In this document: positions 16,116 to 24,742 of the stretch, piece after piece
How the letters are laid out: each line of letters starts with the position of its first letter
Numbering within the stretch: position 1 is the stretch's first letter
NCBI GenBank assembly: GCA_004322365.1
Contig: SCTS01000006.1
Span: forward strand, 186,001-250,000
Direction: 5' to 3'
Source: Patescibacteria group bacterium
Lineage (GTDB): Bacteria > Patescibacteria > Paceibacteria > UBA9973 > UBA2103
Length of the DNA stretch: 64,000 nt
Position numbers and translations under genes: made by a program
The notes under the pieces: model-generated
The model's input: only the letters and a program-made list of their open reading frames with translations
What the model was told of the DNA's origin: nothing
Database searches by the model: none

Positions 16116-19001
16116 CTACGGCTTTTGGTTCTCTCGCATCTGATTATACTTCTGGTGGATATCAGCCTCCACAGCTTCGCGGGCTCGGCCGTAGCGTTGA
16201 TACGAAATCTGCTTCAATGCATCAATGTTCAAGAAGTCGCCAGGGGTAAACGGAATAGTCTCAATAGTAAAACCAGGGGTAGGCTTTCCTCCAGCAAGAA
16301 GCTTTAAATATGAATGGAAGTTGTCAATTTTTAGGAAGTCGGAAACCTCAAAGCCTGGAAACTGTTTCGCAATATACTCAGCATCATCGGGGCCTACACG
16401 AAACACTGCCATGGTGCCAACGTTACCAAATACTGAATCCTTAATTTTTGGAAGGAGCTGAGAAATATACTGGTGTGCCATCGTCATAGAGAGACGGAAT
16501 TTGCGTGCTTCTGAGAGGATTGTGGAAATAGTATCGGTCGTAATATTTTGGAACTCGTCAATGTAGAGATAGAAGTTCGGAGGATTCAAATGCAAATACT
16601 CCGTACGCGCAAGTGCGGTCATCATAATTTTGCCCACAATCACAAGACCAATCAAGTTTGCGTTTACATCACCCAGTCGGCCTTTAGACAGGTTTACAAG
16701 AAGGATTTTCTTGTTGTCCATAATATCTTTGAAATTAAAAGCGGAGCGTTGCTGTCCGATGATCGGACGCATAATTTCGTTCGCAATGAAGATATCGAAT
16801 TTTGATGTGATGTACGGCACCACATTGCGCAAATCTCCTTCTCCACGCACATTTTCTGCAATATCTTCCCAGAAGTGCGTTACCACGGGATTTTTACAGC
16901 GAGACAACTTCAATGCGCGGAATTCATCGTCAGCCAAAACACGGGAAATATCCATCAAGGTCGAGCCAGTATCAGGATCTTCAAGCACGAGCATTGTGGC
17001 ATTACGGAAGTACTGCTCAAAGATAGGACCGAAGGCTTCCGGCACATCGCCGTAGAGTTTCTTAAAAATTTTAAACATCTCATCCACCACGAATGTTTTT
17101 TGCTCTGGAAAGCGTGGATCATACTCAAGCATGTTGAGTCCCATGGGGCGTGCAGTATAGGCAGGATCAAAATAAATAAGATCATCAATGCGGTCTTTGG
17201 GAATACGGGAAAGAATCTCCAATACATCCACACCGTGCGGGTCAATGAAACACACCCCTTCCCCATTCTCAATGTCCTGAATGATCATATTCTTCAGGAA
17301 GTTCGTCTTACCAGTACCGGTTTGTCCAATGGTATACATGTGGCGCAGACGGTCATCTGGAGTGAAATGAATTGGTGTTGCAATATTTGAGTAACGATTA
17401 ATGCCGATGACAATGCCTTTCTCAGGAAGCCCTGGTGGTGCAGGAGCGAGCTTAGCACTTGCAGTTTTTGCTTCACGAGATGCTGTACCTCCTGCAATAG
17501 TGAGATGAAAAATAGTTGAGAGCTCTGCCAAATTCATCGGCATGAGTGGAATCTTATGCATCAAAGGTGTTGGGGCAGCCTTGCGTGTCCATTCAAGCCA
17601 CAGCTGATAGAAAAATCCTTCATGTGCTTGGCGATCAAACATGCGGAAGATGAACAGACGGAGAAACTCCCGCAATTCCTTTCTACCTTTTATATGCTTA
17701 AACCGAAGGCGGTTTGCTTTCGCATCTTCATACTGCCCAAAAGTATTTTCAAGTTCCGTCAAAATTGCCATTGCCCTCTCTTTGGTGCGAGCAGACGCAA
17801 CAATACGCAAATTCACTCCCACAATGACACTCTTGAGCTTTTTTGACACTGCGTCAGCTGCAAAAGAATCAATATTCTTACTATCATCCTTCTTTTTTTC
17901 TTCAGAGCTTTCCAAAAAACTAGTGAAGCCTTTGTTCAATCCCTGAAAAAATCGACGCATTGGTGAGTAATGCTCCATATACATATTCTTTCTGAATATG
18001 TCATTTGCAGAACCTTTACCTTTGTTGAGCTCATCCAACACATAACGAATACGCTTGGAATGGTAATCACCTGCGGGAGCAACGGTAATTTGAAGCGCAG
18101 CCCCCTCACCTTCTTTAGTGATTTTTGAAAGTGCTGCGAGCGTCACATTCATAGGGTCGTGACTAAACTCTTCTGATGTCTTCAAAGGAATTGGTGGCGG
18201 GCGCTGGTAGTAGGCGGACGCCGCAACAGTCACACCAAATTGGTTAAAAAGATTGTAGTCATCTTTTTTTTCAACAATACGTGCACGGGGAAACATGGCA
18301 AAAATCTGCTTTTCAAATGTTTCACGTTTTGCTCGAGGGACTGACAAATAAAAGACTGCTTCCTCTTTAGTGTGCGAAACAGCAATTTCCATTGTGAAAT
18401 GCTGGAGGTGAATCTTTTTGCGCTTGTGCCAATCTTTCAAGAAAATTGTATCGGGGAGAGCAACAAAAGGAATCATACTCAAATAAAACTGCTCCATCTG
18501 CATGCAAACATCCTTAAGAGACCCTCCTGGTTTCCCTGGGGCAGCTTCAGGTACGGCTATATCCAAGAGAACAAAATCAAGAGCCACAGCGAGCGGATCG
18601 TTAGCGCTCAGCCCTGGAATTGGATGTCCAGCTGTCCGGTATTGCACAAGCAGGCGATGAAAATCATCTTCGAGGTGAGGATTATCAATGCGATCAAGCT
18701 CCTTCATGACAGCCTTGAATCCTTGAGTATGCAAAATACCCAACAACTCCTCCATGTCTTTGTCGTTCGAGTCAGGTGTAAGTTCAAGAATGATGCCCTG
18801 CTTCTGCTCTTGCTCTACCCCCTCTGGTGCCTCCGAAAGTGTAGGGAGAACAGACGCTTCGACAGGTAAGGCCGGATCTCCTCGATGTCCCCTTCCCCCT
18901 CCACCCGAGCGCGCGGTCTCACGCAACTTCGTCAGTTGATGCTCAGGCGAAAGTTTCGCTGCTTTTGTATCAATTCCTTTATTAGGATTAAACCCTGGCA
19001 T
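16116..19001 (-). CDS. TraG/VirD4-like DUF87 ATPase
   Basis: The 961-aa product is a large P-loop ATPase of the conjugation/type IV secretion coupling class (DUF87 and TraM-recognition regions) that is widespread in CPR genomes. Walker A GQTGTGKTNF lies near residue 560 and Walker B YLYIDEFQNITTD near 810. FIDPHGVDVLEIL and PIIGQQRSAF are typical downstream motifs. The first 550 residues are a long domain with Pro-rich stretches and no obvious membrane helix. No other secretion genes are nearby, so its substrate (DNA or protein) is unknown. A TATACT lies 7 nt before the start. Confidence 0.85.
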   Translation of the reverse strand: MPGFNPNKGIDTKAAKLSPEHQLTKLRETARSGGGGRGHRGDPALPVEASVLPTLSEAPEGVEQEQKQGIILELTPDSNDKDMEELLGILHTQGFKAVMKELDRIDNPHLEDDFHRLLVQYRTAGHPIPGLSANDPLAVALDFVLLDIAVPEAAPGKPGGSLKDVCMQMEQFYLSMIPFVALPDTIFLKDWHKRKKIHLQHFTMEIAVSHTKEEAVFYLSVPRAKRETFEKQIFAMFPRARIVEKKDDYNLFNQFGVTVAASAYYQRPPPIPLKTSEEFSHDPMNVTLAALSKITKEGEGAALQITVAPAGDYHSKRIRYVLDELNKGKGSANDIFRKNMYMEHYSPMRRFFQGLNKGFTSFLESSEEKKKDDSKNIDSFAADAVSKKLKSVIVGVNLRIVASARTKERAMAILTELENTFGQYEDAKANRLRFKHIKGRKELREFLRLFIFRMFDRQAHEGFFYQLWLEWTRKAAPTPLMHKIPLMPMNLAELSTIFHLTIAGGTASREAKTASAKLAPAPPGLPEKGIVIGINRYSNIATPIHFTPDDRLRHMYTIGQTGTGKTNFLKNMIIQDIENGEGVCFIDPHGVDVLEILSRIPKDRIDDLIYFDPAYTARPMGLNMLEYDPRFPEQKTFVVDEMFKIFKKLYGDVPEAFGPIFEQYFRNATMLVLEDPDTGSTLMDISRVLADDEFRALKLSRCKNPVVTHFWEDIAENVRGEGDLRNVVPYITSKFDIFIANEIMRPIIGQQRSAFNFKDIMDNKKILLVNLSKGRLGDVNANLIGLVIVGKIMMTALARTEYLHLNPPNFYLYIDEFQNITTDTISTILSEARKFRLSMTMAHQYISQLLPKIKDSVFGNVGTMAVFRVGPDDAEYIAKQFPGFEVSDFLKIDNFHSYLKLLAGGKPTPGFTIETIPFTPGDFLNIDALKQISYQRYGRAREAVEADIHQKYNQMRENQKP

Positions 19002-19008
19002 GTCTATC

Positions 19009-19014
19009 AGTATA
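19009..19014 (-). promoter_or_regulatory. -10-like TATACT of the DUF87 ATPase gene
   Basis: TATACT ends 7 nt before the ATG on the minus strand. Confidence 0.5.
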
Positions 19015-19069
19015 ACGCGTCGCTCGCATGCGTCTGTAATTTTCCTAAGATAAAAATGTGATTCGCTGG

Positions 19070-19603
19070 TTACGGAACATCAGAACCCAAGATCCGCACT
19101 ACCTCAAATGCACCGCGAGCGATAGATGAACCATCTTTCCCTACTGATAGTGGTGCTTTTTTCAAAACTAACCTACCTTGTTCTTCAAAGACTCCAATTT
19201 CAGTACCTGCAGTCTCAAACCAACACGCCAGTCCAGCTTTTTCACCTTCCAAAAGTGGCCACTCTGGAACACCTATTTCTGCGCATGAACCCTCATATGT
19301 CCCGACGGAGGATTCTTTACCATTAAGAGAAAGCGATACAGTAGCGAGTGACGCACCGGCACGGCTTTTACTGCCTGAATCACTCACAATCCAGTTGTAC
19401 ACAGGAACCTCGCATGGAGTAAACTCACATGCTGGACCTGCTCGCCCAACAGTGCTCCCATCTGGACAGATTTTCGCTTCCTCAGTACACGCACTCGTAT
19501 GTGGCACAACAATGGTGGGGGTACGGACAAAAAAGAACCAAGCACTGATGACCCCAACACATATAACAACACTAAAGAAAGCCCACTGAGACTTTGTCGA
19601 CAT
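19070..19603 (-). CDS. membrane-anchored Cys-rich extracytoplasmic protein
   Basis: The 177-aa product has an N-terminal membrane anchor (QWAFFSVVICVGVISAWFFF) and a Cys-rich motif CTEEAKICPDGSTVGRAGP followed by CEFTPC, a small module common on CPR surface proteins (Kazal-like in spacing). The rest is a beta-rich domain of unknown role. The ORF extends 6 codons up, but a TACACT exactly 6 nt before MSTKSQ favours this start. Confidence 0.75.
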   Translation of the reverse strand: MSTKSQWAFFSVVICVGVISAWFFFVRTPTIVVPHTSACTEEAKICPDGSTVGRAGPACEFTPCEVPVYNWIVSDSGSKSRAGASLATVSLSLNGKESSVGTYEGSCAEIGVPEWPLLEGEKAGLACWFETAGTEIGVFEEQGRLVLKKAPLSVGKDGSSIARGAFEVVRILGSDVP

Positions 19604-19609
19604 CACACT

Positions 19610-19615
19610 AGTGTA
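19610..19615 (-). promoter_or_regulatory. -10-like TACACT of the Cys-rich protein gene
   Basis: TACACT ends 6 nt before the chosen ATG on the minus strand. Confidence 0.5.
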
Positions 19616-19632
19616 CCTCAAATAGAGAATAC

Positions 19633-19659
19633 AAAAAAAGGCGCCGTCGGCGCCTTTTA
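19633..19659 (-). terminator. bidirectional terminator
   Basis: AAAAAGGCGCC GTC GGCGCCTTTT, with A and T flanks on both sides. It ends transcription from the map side before the Cys-rich protein gene. Confidence 0.85.
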
Positions 19660-19665
19660 GGTAAG

Positions 19666-19728
19666 TTATTTTTTCTTATCTTTCTTTGGTTTCTTTTTAT
19701 CCTTACGATGTGTTTCTCCTTTTGCCAT
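19666..19728 (-). CDS. 20-aa Lys-rich micro-protein
   Basis: The ORF encodes MAKGETHRKDKKKPKKDKKK. The pattern MAKG...KKPKK(D/E)KK resembles a family of very short Lys-rich proteins seen in many bacteria, including proteobacteria. It lies between the zinc-finger micro-gene and the terminator at 19633-19659, fitting the end of the spc operon. No domain function is known to me. The terminator immediately after it supports an expressed gene end. Confidence 0.6.
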   Translation of the reverse strand: MAKGETHRKDKKKPKKDKKK

Positions 19729-19763
19729 AGAGTACATGATATTTAAATAATGTTTTTATACTA

Positions 19764-19940
19764 TCATGTCTTTACTATTACCTTCCTCCCATGACAGACA
19801 CTGCATATAAGCGACATATGTTGCCATTCACCATTTTGTTTTCTGTATCCGCGCTCTTCAGTACCCCATCCATTACAACGATGACATTTTTCTTCAGTAG
19901 AATTCAAAAACACCTCTCTTCCTAAACCTTTAAAAACCAT
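19764..19940 (-). CDS. small DnaJ-type zinc-finger protein
   Basis: The 58-aa product contains CHRCNGWGTEERG and ICSVCHGRK, two CxxC pairs with the CxxCxGxG flavour of the DnaJ central domain, enough for one zinc site. A longer reading frame overlaps map, but the internal Met (MVFKGLGREVF) starts 13 nt after the map stop and is more likely. It may bind RNA or a protein partner. Role unknown. Confidence 0.6.
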   Translation of the reverse strand: MVFKGLGREVFLNSTEEKCHRCNGWGTEERGYRKQNGEWQHMSLICSVCHGRKVIVKT

Positions 19941-19953
19941 ACAATTTCTTACT

Positions 19954-20718
19954 CTAAAGTTCTGTAAGAATTTGATGGCCATTCTCAGTGATGAGAATAG
20001 TGTGTTCAAAATGCGCAGCACGCGAACCATCTTTAGTAACAAATGTATATCCATCCTTCAAGAGCTTCACACGAGGAGTACCCTCCGTAAACATGGGCTC
20101 AATTGCAATAACGAGTCCCGGGGTTAATTGTGCTCCAGTACCAGCGTCCCCAACATTCGGCACATACGGCTCTTCATGAACAGAATTCCCCACTCCGTGT
20201 CCCCCAAGTTCAAAGACGATGCCGTAGCCTCGCATAACACCAACAGCTTCAATGGCAGCGCTTATGTCTCCAATATACCCACCTGGTTTTGCCATTTTAA
20301 TACCCGCCATGAGAGCTTCCTCTGTGGCCTCCAATAAGGCTTCTGCACCTACATCGCCTTTCCCTGCGATAACAGTAAGTGCGCTATCCACAAGAAGACC
20401 CTTATGCGTTAAAACACAATCAAGCCCCACAACATCGCCCTCTTTGATAATGCTCGGGTTTTCGTTCGGAATCCCGTGCACCACTTCATCGTTAATTGAA
20501 ATACAGATGGTCGCAGGGTACGGGCGCGTTGCCCCCCGTGGAGTGTAACCAACCAACGATGGTACATCGCCGAAGTCTCGAATCATTTTCTCTGCAAGAG
20601 TGTTGAGAGTATCGGTTGATACACCTGGGGTCACTGCGCCCCCTACAGCTTTCAAGACTTCCGCAAGATGTCTTCCGCCTTCCCTAAGAATTGGAATATC
20701 TTTTTTTGTTGCAATCAT
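19954..20718 (-). CDS. map: methionine aminopeptidase, type I
   Basis: MetAP removes the N-terminal Met from new proteins. All five metal ligands can be placed: Asp pair in GLDCVLTHKGLLVDSA, His in GGHGVGNSVHEEP, Glu in VIAIEPMF and Glu in HFEHTILITENG. The substrate motif SINDEVVHGIP is also present. The 254-aa length is standard. It closes secY-gmk-adk-map, as in the spc operon of many bacteria, but infA, rpmJ and rpsM do not follow here. Confidence 0.97.
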   Translation of the reverse strand: MIATKKDIPILREGGRHLAEVLKAVGGAVTPGVSTDTLNTLAEKMIRDFGDVPSLVGYTPRGATRPYPATICISINDEVVHGIPNENPSIIKEGDVVGLDCVLTHKGLLVDSALTVIAGKGDVGAEALLEATEEALMAGIKMAKPGGYIGDISAAIEAVGVMRGYGIVFELGGHGVGNSVHEEPYVPNVGDAGTGAQLTPGLVIAIEPMFTEGTPRVKLLKDGYTFVTKDGSRAAHFEHTILITENGHQILTEL

Positions 20719-20727
20719 TCTGTCGAG

Positions 20728-21309
20728 TTATTTCAAAACCTCTGTCACTTTCCTCATTACTTCTTCGTGCACTTCGACTGGTGTTTGTTCACCATTTATG
20801 TTGATACATTTTCCCAATTGTTGAAAATATTCAATAGCGGGTTTCGTAAGACGATTATACTCAGCGAGGCGCATACGGATAACAGACTCATCCTTGTCAG
20901 TTGAGTCACGGCCACGGAGAAGTGAGCGTTTTACCACCTCATCTTCACTGACATCCAAATTCAATACAGTATATGAACGACCCAACCATGTACACACTTC
21001 ATCAATGACTTTTGCTTGTTCAACATCACGGCCAGATCCTTCAAATATTGCACCTTTTTCTGGAGCGAGATTAAACAAAAACTCCTCGAGCATGTAATTA
21101 GCAACCCACGAAGGCATGAGGAGGCCTCTTTCATAATCTGCCTTGATACGGTTACCGAGAAGCGAGCCTGATGCAACAATTTCACGAAACTTTCCTCCCG
21201 TACTAAACACGGTATACCCAAGCTTCTCTGCAAGTTGAACACACTGCGTTTCTTTCCCAGAAGCAATACGCCCCACGAAGAAAAATAAATGTTTCTGCTG
21301 TGTATCCAT
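20728..21309 (-). CDS. adk: adenylate kinase-like nucleoside monophosphate kinase
   Basis: The gene lies in the canonical secY-adk-map position and encodes a 193-aa kinase expected to convert AMP + ATP to ADP. The P-loop reads GRIASGKETQ instead of the usual GxPGxGKGTQ. The NMP-binding FSTGGKFREI and the short LID with RDSTDKDESVIRMRLAEY are present. No zinc Cys are found. Position and overall pattern support adk, but altered substrate choice is possible. Spacing to map is 9 nt. Confidence 0.85.
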   Translation of the reverse strand: MDTQQKHLFFFVGRIASGKETQCVQLAEKLGYTVFSTGGKFREIVASGSLLGNRIKADYERGLLMPSWVANYMLEEFLFNLAPEKGAIFEGSGRDVEQAKVIDEVCTWLGRSYTVLNLDVSEDEVVKRSLLRGRDSTDKDESVIRMRLAEYNRLTKPAIEYFQQLGKCININGEQTPVEVHEEVMRKVTEVLK

Positions 21310-21320
21310 GAATACCTATA

Positions 21321-21893
21321 TTAACCTGCAATAAGAGATTCTACGACTTCTGCAAAACGTTTTTTTGCAGCATCCACTTCTCCCGAATGATTTTCAATAA
21401 CAAAATCGGCCTCGGACATAAAATTCATTTCATCTTGATATCGTTCTTTTCTTTTCTCTAGTTCCGTTTCCGATATTGGTGCACGAGCCCGAATCCGAGC
21501 CTCCATTTCACTCCATGAACCAGCATTCACGAAAATAACAGCTAATTCTTCTTTAGGGATTTTCTTTTGCAATTGTCGAACTCCTTGTACCTCAAGTTCT
21601 TTGAGTGCAGTCATACCTCCGTCTAGCAGTGGCATAACTTCGGATGCAAGCGTGCCGTAAAAATGCCCACCATATTCTGCCCACTCTAAAAAATCACCGC
21701 TCTCGATGCGTGATTGAAACTCCTCACGAGAAAGAAAATAATAGTGCTCGCCATGCTTCTCATTCGCACGCATAGATCGAGTTGTTGAAGACTTTGGATA
21801 TTGAAGCGCTGGGAATAGGGGGCGGATATGATTAATAAGCGTTCCTTTTCCAGAACCAGATGGACCAATAACGAGTATGAATTTCCCTTTCAT
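21321..21893 (-). CDS. gmk: guanylate kinase-like protein
   Basis: The 190-aa product has the P-loop GPSGSGKGTL (residues 10-19) and the guanylate kinase signature KSSTTRSMRANEKHGEHYYF, followed by FLEWAEYGGHFYGTL. It should phosphorylate GMP to GDP. Sitting between secY and adk is unusual. It places two nucleotide kinases in the ribosomal operon, 11 nt apart. Confidence 0.9.
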   Translation of the reverse strand: MKGKFILVIGPSGSGKGTLINHIRPLFPALQYPKSSTTRSMRANEKHGEHYYFLSREEFQSRIESGDFLEWAEYGGHFYGTLASEVMPLLDGGMTALKELEVQGVRQLQKKIPKEELAVIFVNAGSWSEMEARIRARAPISETELEKRKERYQDEMNFMSEADFVIENHSGEVDAAKKRFAEVVESLIAG

Positions 21894-21919
21894 ATTTTTG
21901 CTATTTAGAAGCTACACAC

Positions 21920-21940
21920 AAACGCTAGCCACTAAACCTT
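21920..21940 (+). repeat. heptad array between secY and gmk
   Basis: AAACGCT, AGCCACT, AAACCTT (CT-type on the plus strand) fill the spacer between secY (stop at 21944) and gmk. Confidence 0.6.
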
Positions 21941-21943
21941 GTC

Positions 21944-23215
21944 TTAATATTCTCGTAAAGAAATTTGTGCTCCAATCTTACGCACCAAATCCAAGACGAC
22001 TGACACAACAATGAGGAGCGCTGTACCGCCGATGGCAAGCGTACTTAAGCCTGTGAGAGATTGCATGATAAGCGGGAGAACGGCAACAACACCGAGAAAG
22101 AGTGCGCCAACCATAGTGATGCGCGTAATGACGGTGCCAAGATACTCTGCTGTTTGTACTCCTGGGCGTACCCCTGGTACAAAAGCTCCGTTCTTCTGCA
22201 GATTGGTTGCGAGCATGTTTGGATCAAAAGTAACTGCGGTATAGAAATAGGTGAAAAGAAACACGAGGAGGAAATAAAACACTGCATAAATCACTGCACC
22301 ACCACTCCACGAGAGAAGCGCGCTCGCAATTCCTGAAAGCCACACCACAGAAGATTTTGCTGCAAAATTCAAAAGGAGTTGAGGGAACAACAGAATGGAG
22401 AGGGCGAAAATAATAGGAATAACCCCTGCCTGATTTAAGCGAAGCGGCAAGTAGGTAGAAACACCGCCATACATTTTATTACCGCGCACTCTCTTGGCGT
22501 AGGTCACGGGAACTGGTCGTTCTGCTTCAGTCATCACAACAACCCCATAGATAATAACCAAGGCTGCGACAATAAAGCCCATATAGAGAGGAATTTGCGC
22601 AGGGTTAAAGGAGAACAACAGCTGCGCAAAATTCTGCGGAACGCTCGCGACGATACCTGCAAAAATTATGAGCGACACACCATTACCAACACCAAACTCC
22701 GTCATAAGCTCTCCAATCCACATCAACAAGACCGAGCCTGCAGCTATGATAAGAACATTCAACATGAACGCCATCCATGGAAGTTGGTCAACGATTCCCT
22801 GACTCTGGAATAACGAGAGGTACGCGTAGCCTTGAATAAATGCGAGCGGAATAGAAAGTAATCGTGAGTACTGACTAAACTTCTTGCGTCCTTGGTCTCC
22901 CTCCTCCTGATACATCATCTTCAACTTTGGGAACATGATGGTAAGAACCTGCATGATGATAGATGCAGTGATGTACGGCGCAACGCCGAGCATGACTATT
23001 GAAAGATTGGAAAGCCCTCCTCCTGAGAAAATGTTGAGGAGACCAAGGAATTGGTTACTTGAAAAGAATTGCGAGAGACGCACTGGATCAATCCCTGGGA
23101 TTGGTATCGTCGCGAGAAGTCTGAATACGGCAAGTGCCACAATGACAAAACCAATACGCTTGAGAAGCATACCGTCGCTCAGAATGAGTTTGAGTTTTGC
23201 AAAGAATCCAGACAT
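21944..23215 (-). CDS. secY: preprotein translocase subunit SecY
   Basis: SecY forms the protein-conducting channel with SecE and SecG. The product (about 423 aa from MSGFFAKLKL) has ten hydrophobic helices. The plug region contains GIDPVRLSQFF, the helix-2 region LGVAPYITASIIMQVL, and the basic cytoplasmic loop MTEAERPVPVTYAKRVRGNKMYGG, all SecY hallmarks. The ORF extends to a TTG 3 codons up, but ATG at 23215 is preferred. It follows rplO by 12 nt. Confidence 0.97.
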   Translation of the reverse strand: MSGFFAKLKLILSDGMLLKRIGFVIVALAVFRLLATIPIPGIDPVRLSQFFSSNQFLGLLNIFSGGGLSNLSIVMLGVAPYITASIIMQVLTIMFPKLKMMYQEEGDQGRKKFSQYSRLLSIPLAFIQGYAYLSLFQSQGIVDQLPWMAFMLNVLIIAAGSVLLMWIGELMTEFGVGNGVSLIIFAGIVASVPQNFAQLLFSFNPAQIPLYMGFIVAALVIIYGVVVMTEAERPVPVTYAKRVRGNKMYGGVSTYLPLRLNQAGVIPIIFALSILLFPQLLLNFAAKSSVVWLSGIASALLSWSGGAVIYAVFYFLLVFLFTYFYTAVTFDPNMLATNLQKNGAFVPGVRPGVQTAEYLGTVITRITMVGALFLGVVAVLPLIMQSLTGLSTLAIGGTALLIVVSVVLDLVRKIGAQISLREY

Positions 23216-23227
23216 GGTAACCAATGT

Positions 23228-23737
23228 TTAGCTTTTAGCTTTTAGCGAAGAGACGGCTTTCTTAGAAGGCATAACCTTCCTTGAAACAGGGGCGCGGACA
23301 GCACCTCCTGCTTTCTCAATTGTAGCTCGTGCTACTTCAGAGATGAAAACATCCTCAAAAGAGAGCTTCACGGTGAGTTCACCTCGCGCAAGAACTTTTA
23401 TAGGAGGAACCTTACCGGAAATGCGTCTCACAACTCCAGCCTTTACGAGCGCAATAGGAGTAACGATATCCCCTGCCTTAAATTGTCTTGAGAGTGTATC
23501 GAAATTGACAGTAGCAAACCTAACGCGAGGCACTGCTGTGCGAGAACGGTTTCTACCATACCCGCGTCGTTTTGGAATTTTCTTGATGATGTCTCGCCAT
23601 TCTGGGCGAAATTTTGCGCCAGCGCGGGACTTCTGACCTTTAGCGCCACGACCAGATGTCTTACCTCGTTTTCCTCCACGACCAACACGACGACTTGTCG
23701 CATTGCTCTTTGTTCTTGCCAATGTGTGAAGTTCCAT
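23228..23737 (-). CDS. rplO: 50S ribosomal protein uL15
   Basis: uL15 is a late-assembly 23S rRNA protein with a long basic N-terminal extension. The 169-aa product shows RRVGRGGKRGKTSGRGAKGQ near the start and a C-terminal globular domain. It directly follows rpsE (1 nt apart) with no uL30 gene between them, unlike most bacteria. The last codons and stop lie inside a heptad array. Confidence 0.95.
   Translation of the reverse strand: MELHTLARTKSNATSRRVGRGGKRGKTSGRGAKGQKSRAGAKFRPEWRDIIKKIPKRRGYGRNRSRTAVPRVRFATVNFDTLSRQFKAGDIVTPIALVKAGVVRRISGKVPPIKVLARGELTVKLSFEDVFISEVARATIEKAGGAVRAPVSRKVMPSKKAVSSLKAKS
23230..23250 (-). repeat. heptad array overlapping the rplO stop
   Basis: AG-type on the plus strand: AGCTTTT, AGCTTTT, AGCGAAG. 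It spans the C-terminal codons of uL15 and its stop. Confidence 0.55.
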
Positions 23738-23738
23738 A

Positions 23739-24359
23739 TTATTTCTTTAGACTTGAAAGTGCCTTAATGGTTGCGCGTGCAATGTTGAGTTTATTTTTAG
23801 ATGGTGACAAAACTTTTGCGGTCACATCTTTAATTCCTGCGAGCTCCAAAACAATTTTTACTGCAGAACCAGCAACAATACCGCGCTCAGGTGAAGGACG
23901 GATAGAAACTATTCCTGAAGAAGTCTTTGCCATCACATCATGTGCAATACTCATGGTCTTTGTCATCCTGACAGTAATCATGTTCTTTTTTGCATCACGG
24001 AGAGCCTTCTCAATTGCAAGTGCTGTGTCTCCCCCCTTACCGATACCTATTCCTACACGACCTTTTCTGTCTCCTGCGGCAATAGCTGCAGAGAATGAAA
24101 AGCGTCTACCTCCTGCCATAACGCGAGCAACACGACGGATGAGGATGGTTCTTTGATCAAATTCTGCTCGTTCACGAGGTTCACGCTTTCGGTCTCCCCC
24201 ACGAGAAGGTCGACGATCACCACCGGCAGCACCACCACGAGCAGGTCGGCGACCACGCGGAGCATTTCCGGGTGCACGAGATGCAGGGGAAACAGGTGCC
24301 GATGCTGGAGTCGCTTCGGTTGTGTTTTCAGATACTGGTGTGTTTTGTTCGTCGTTCAT
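23739..24359 (-). CDS. rpsE: 30S ribosomal protein uS5 with N-terminal extension
   Basis: uS5 lies at the mRNA entry tunnel and affects decoding accuracy. The conserved part runs from about residue 68 (QRTILIRRVARVMAGGRRFSF) through GDRKGRVGIGIGKGGD and RPSPERGIVAGSAVKI. The first 65 residues are a low-complexity Pro/Ala/Arg/Gly extension not found in typical S5 (206 aa against about 165), perhaps RNA-binding. Confidence 0.95.
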   Translation of the reverse strand: MNDEQNTPVSENTTEATPASAPVSPASRAPGNAPRGRRPARGGAAGGDRRPSRGGDRKREPRERAEFDQRTILIRRVARVMAGGRRFSFSAAIAAGDRKGRVGIGIGKGGDTALAIEKALRDAKKNMITVRMTKTMSIAHDVMAKTSSGIVSIRPSPERGIVAGSAVKIVLELAGIKDVTAKVLSPSKNKLNIARATIKALSSLKK

Positions 24360-24380
24360 ATACTAAATAGTGAAGCTACA

Positions 24381-24737
24381 TTAAAATTCCAATCCTCCAG
24401 CCCTAGCAGCTTCCGCAAGCGCTCGGACGCGTCCTGTGTAAGTGAAGCCTCCTCGATCAAAGACAACCTTCTTTACACCCTTCAAAAGTGCAGCGGCCGC
24501 AACGCGTTCACCAACAATTTTTGCGTCTTCCATCATAGTTTTTCCTTTCACATCCATAGACGAAGCGCTTGCAATAGTGACCTGCTTATCATCGTCAATA
24601 AGTTGTGCGTAGAAATATTTATTTGAACGAAATACAGCAAGACGAGGGCACGAAGCTGTGCCTTTTACCTTCGCACGGATACGGCGATGGCGACGAGCGC
24701 GAAGAGCAGATTGAGTTTTTGGAGTGAGTTTAGACAT
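24381..24737 (-). CDS. rplR: 50S ribosomal protein uL18
   Basis: uL18 binds 5S rRNA with uL5. The 118-aa product has the basic N-terminus TQSALRARRHRRIRAKVKGT, RLAVFRSNKYFYAQLIDD and a C-terminal VVFDRGGFTYTGRVRALAEA. It sits 21 nt upstream of rpsE and 5 nt after rplF. Confidence 0.95.
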   Translation of the reverse strand: MSKLTPKTQSALRARRHRRIRAKVKGTASCPRLAVFRSNKYFYAQLIDDDKQVTIASASSMDVKGKTMMEDAKIVGERVAAAALLKGVKKVVFDRGGFTYTGRVRALAEAARAGGLEF

Positions 24738-24742
24738 ACAAA

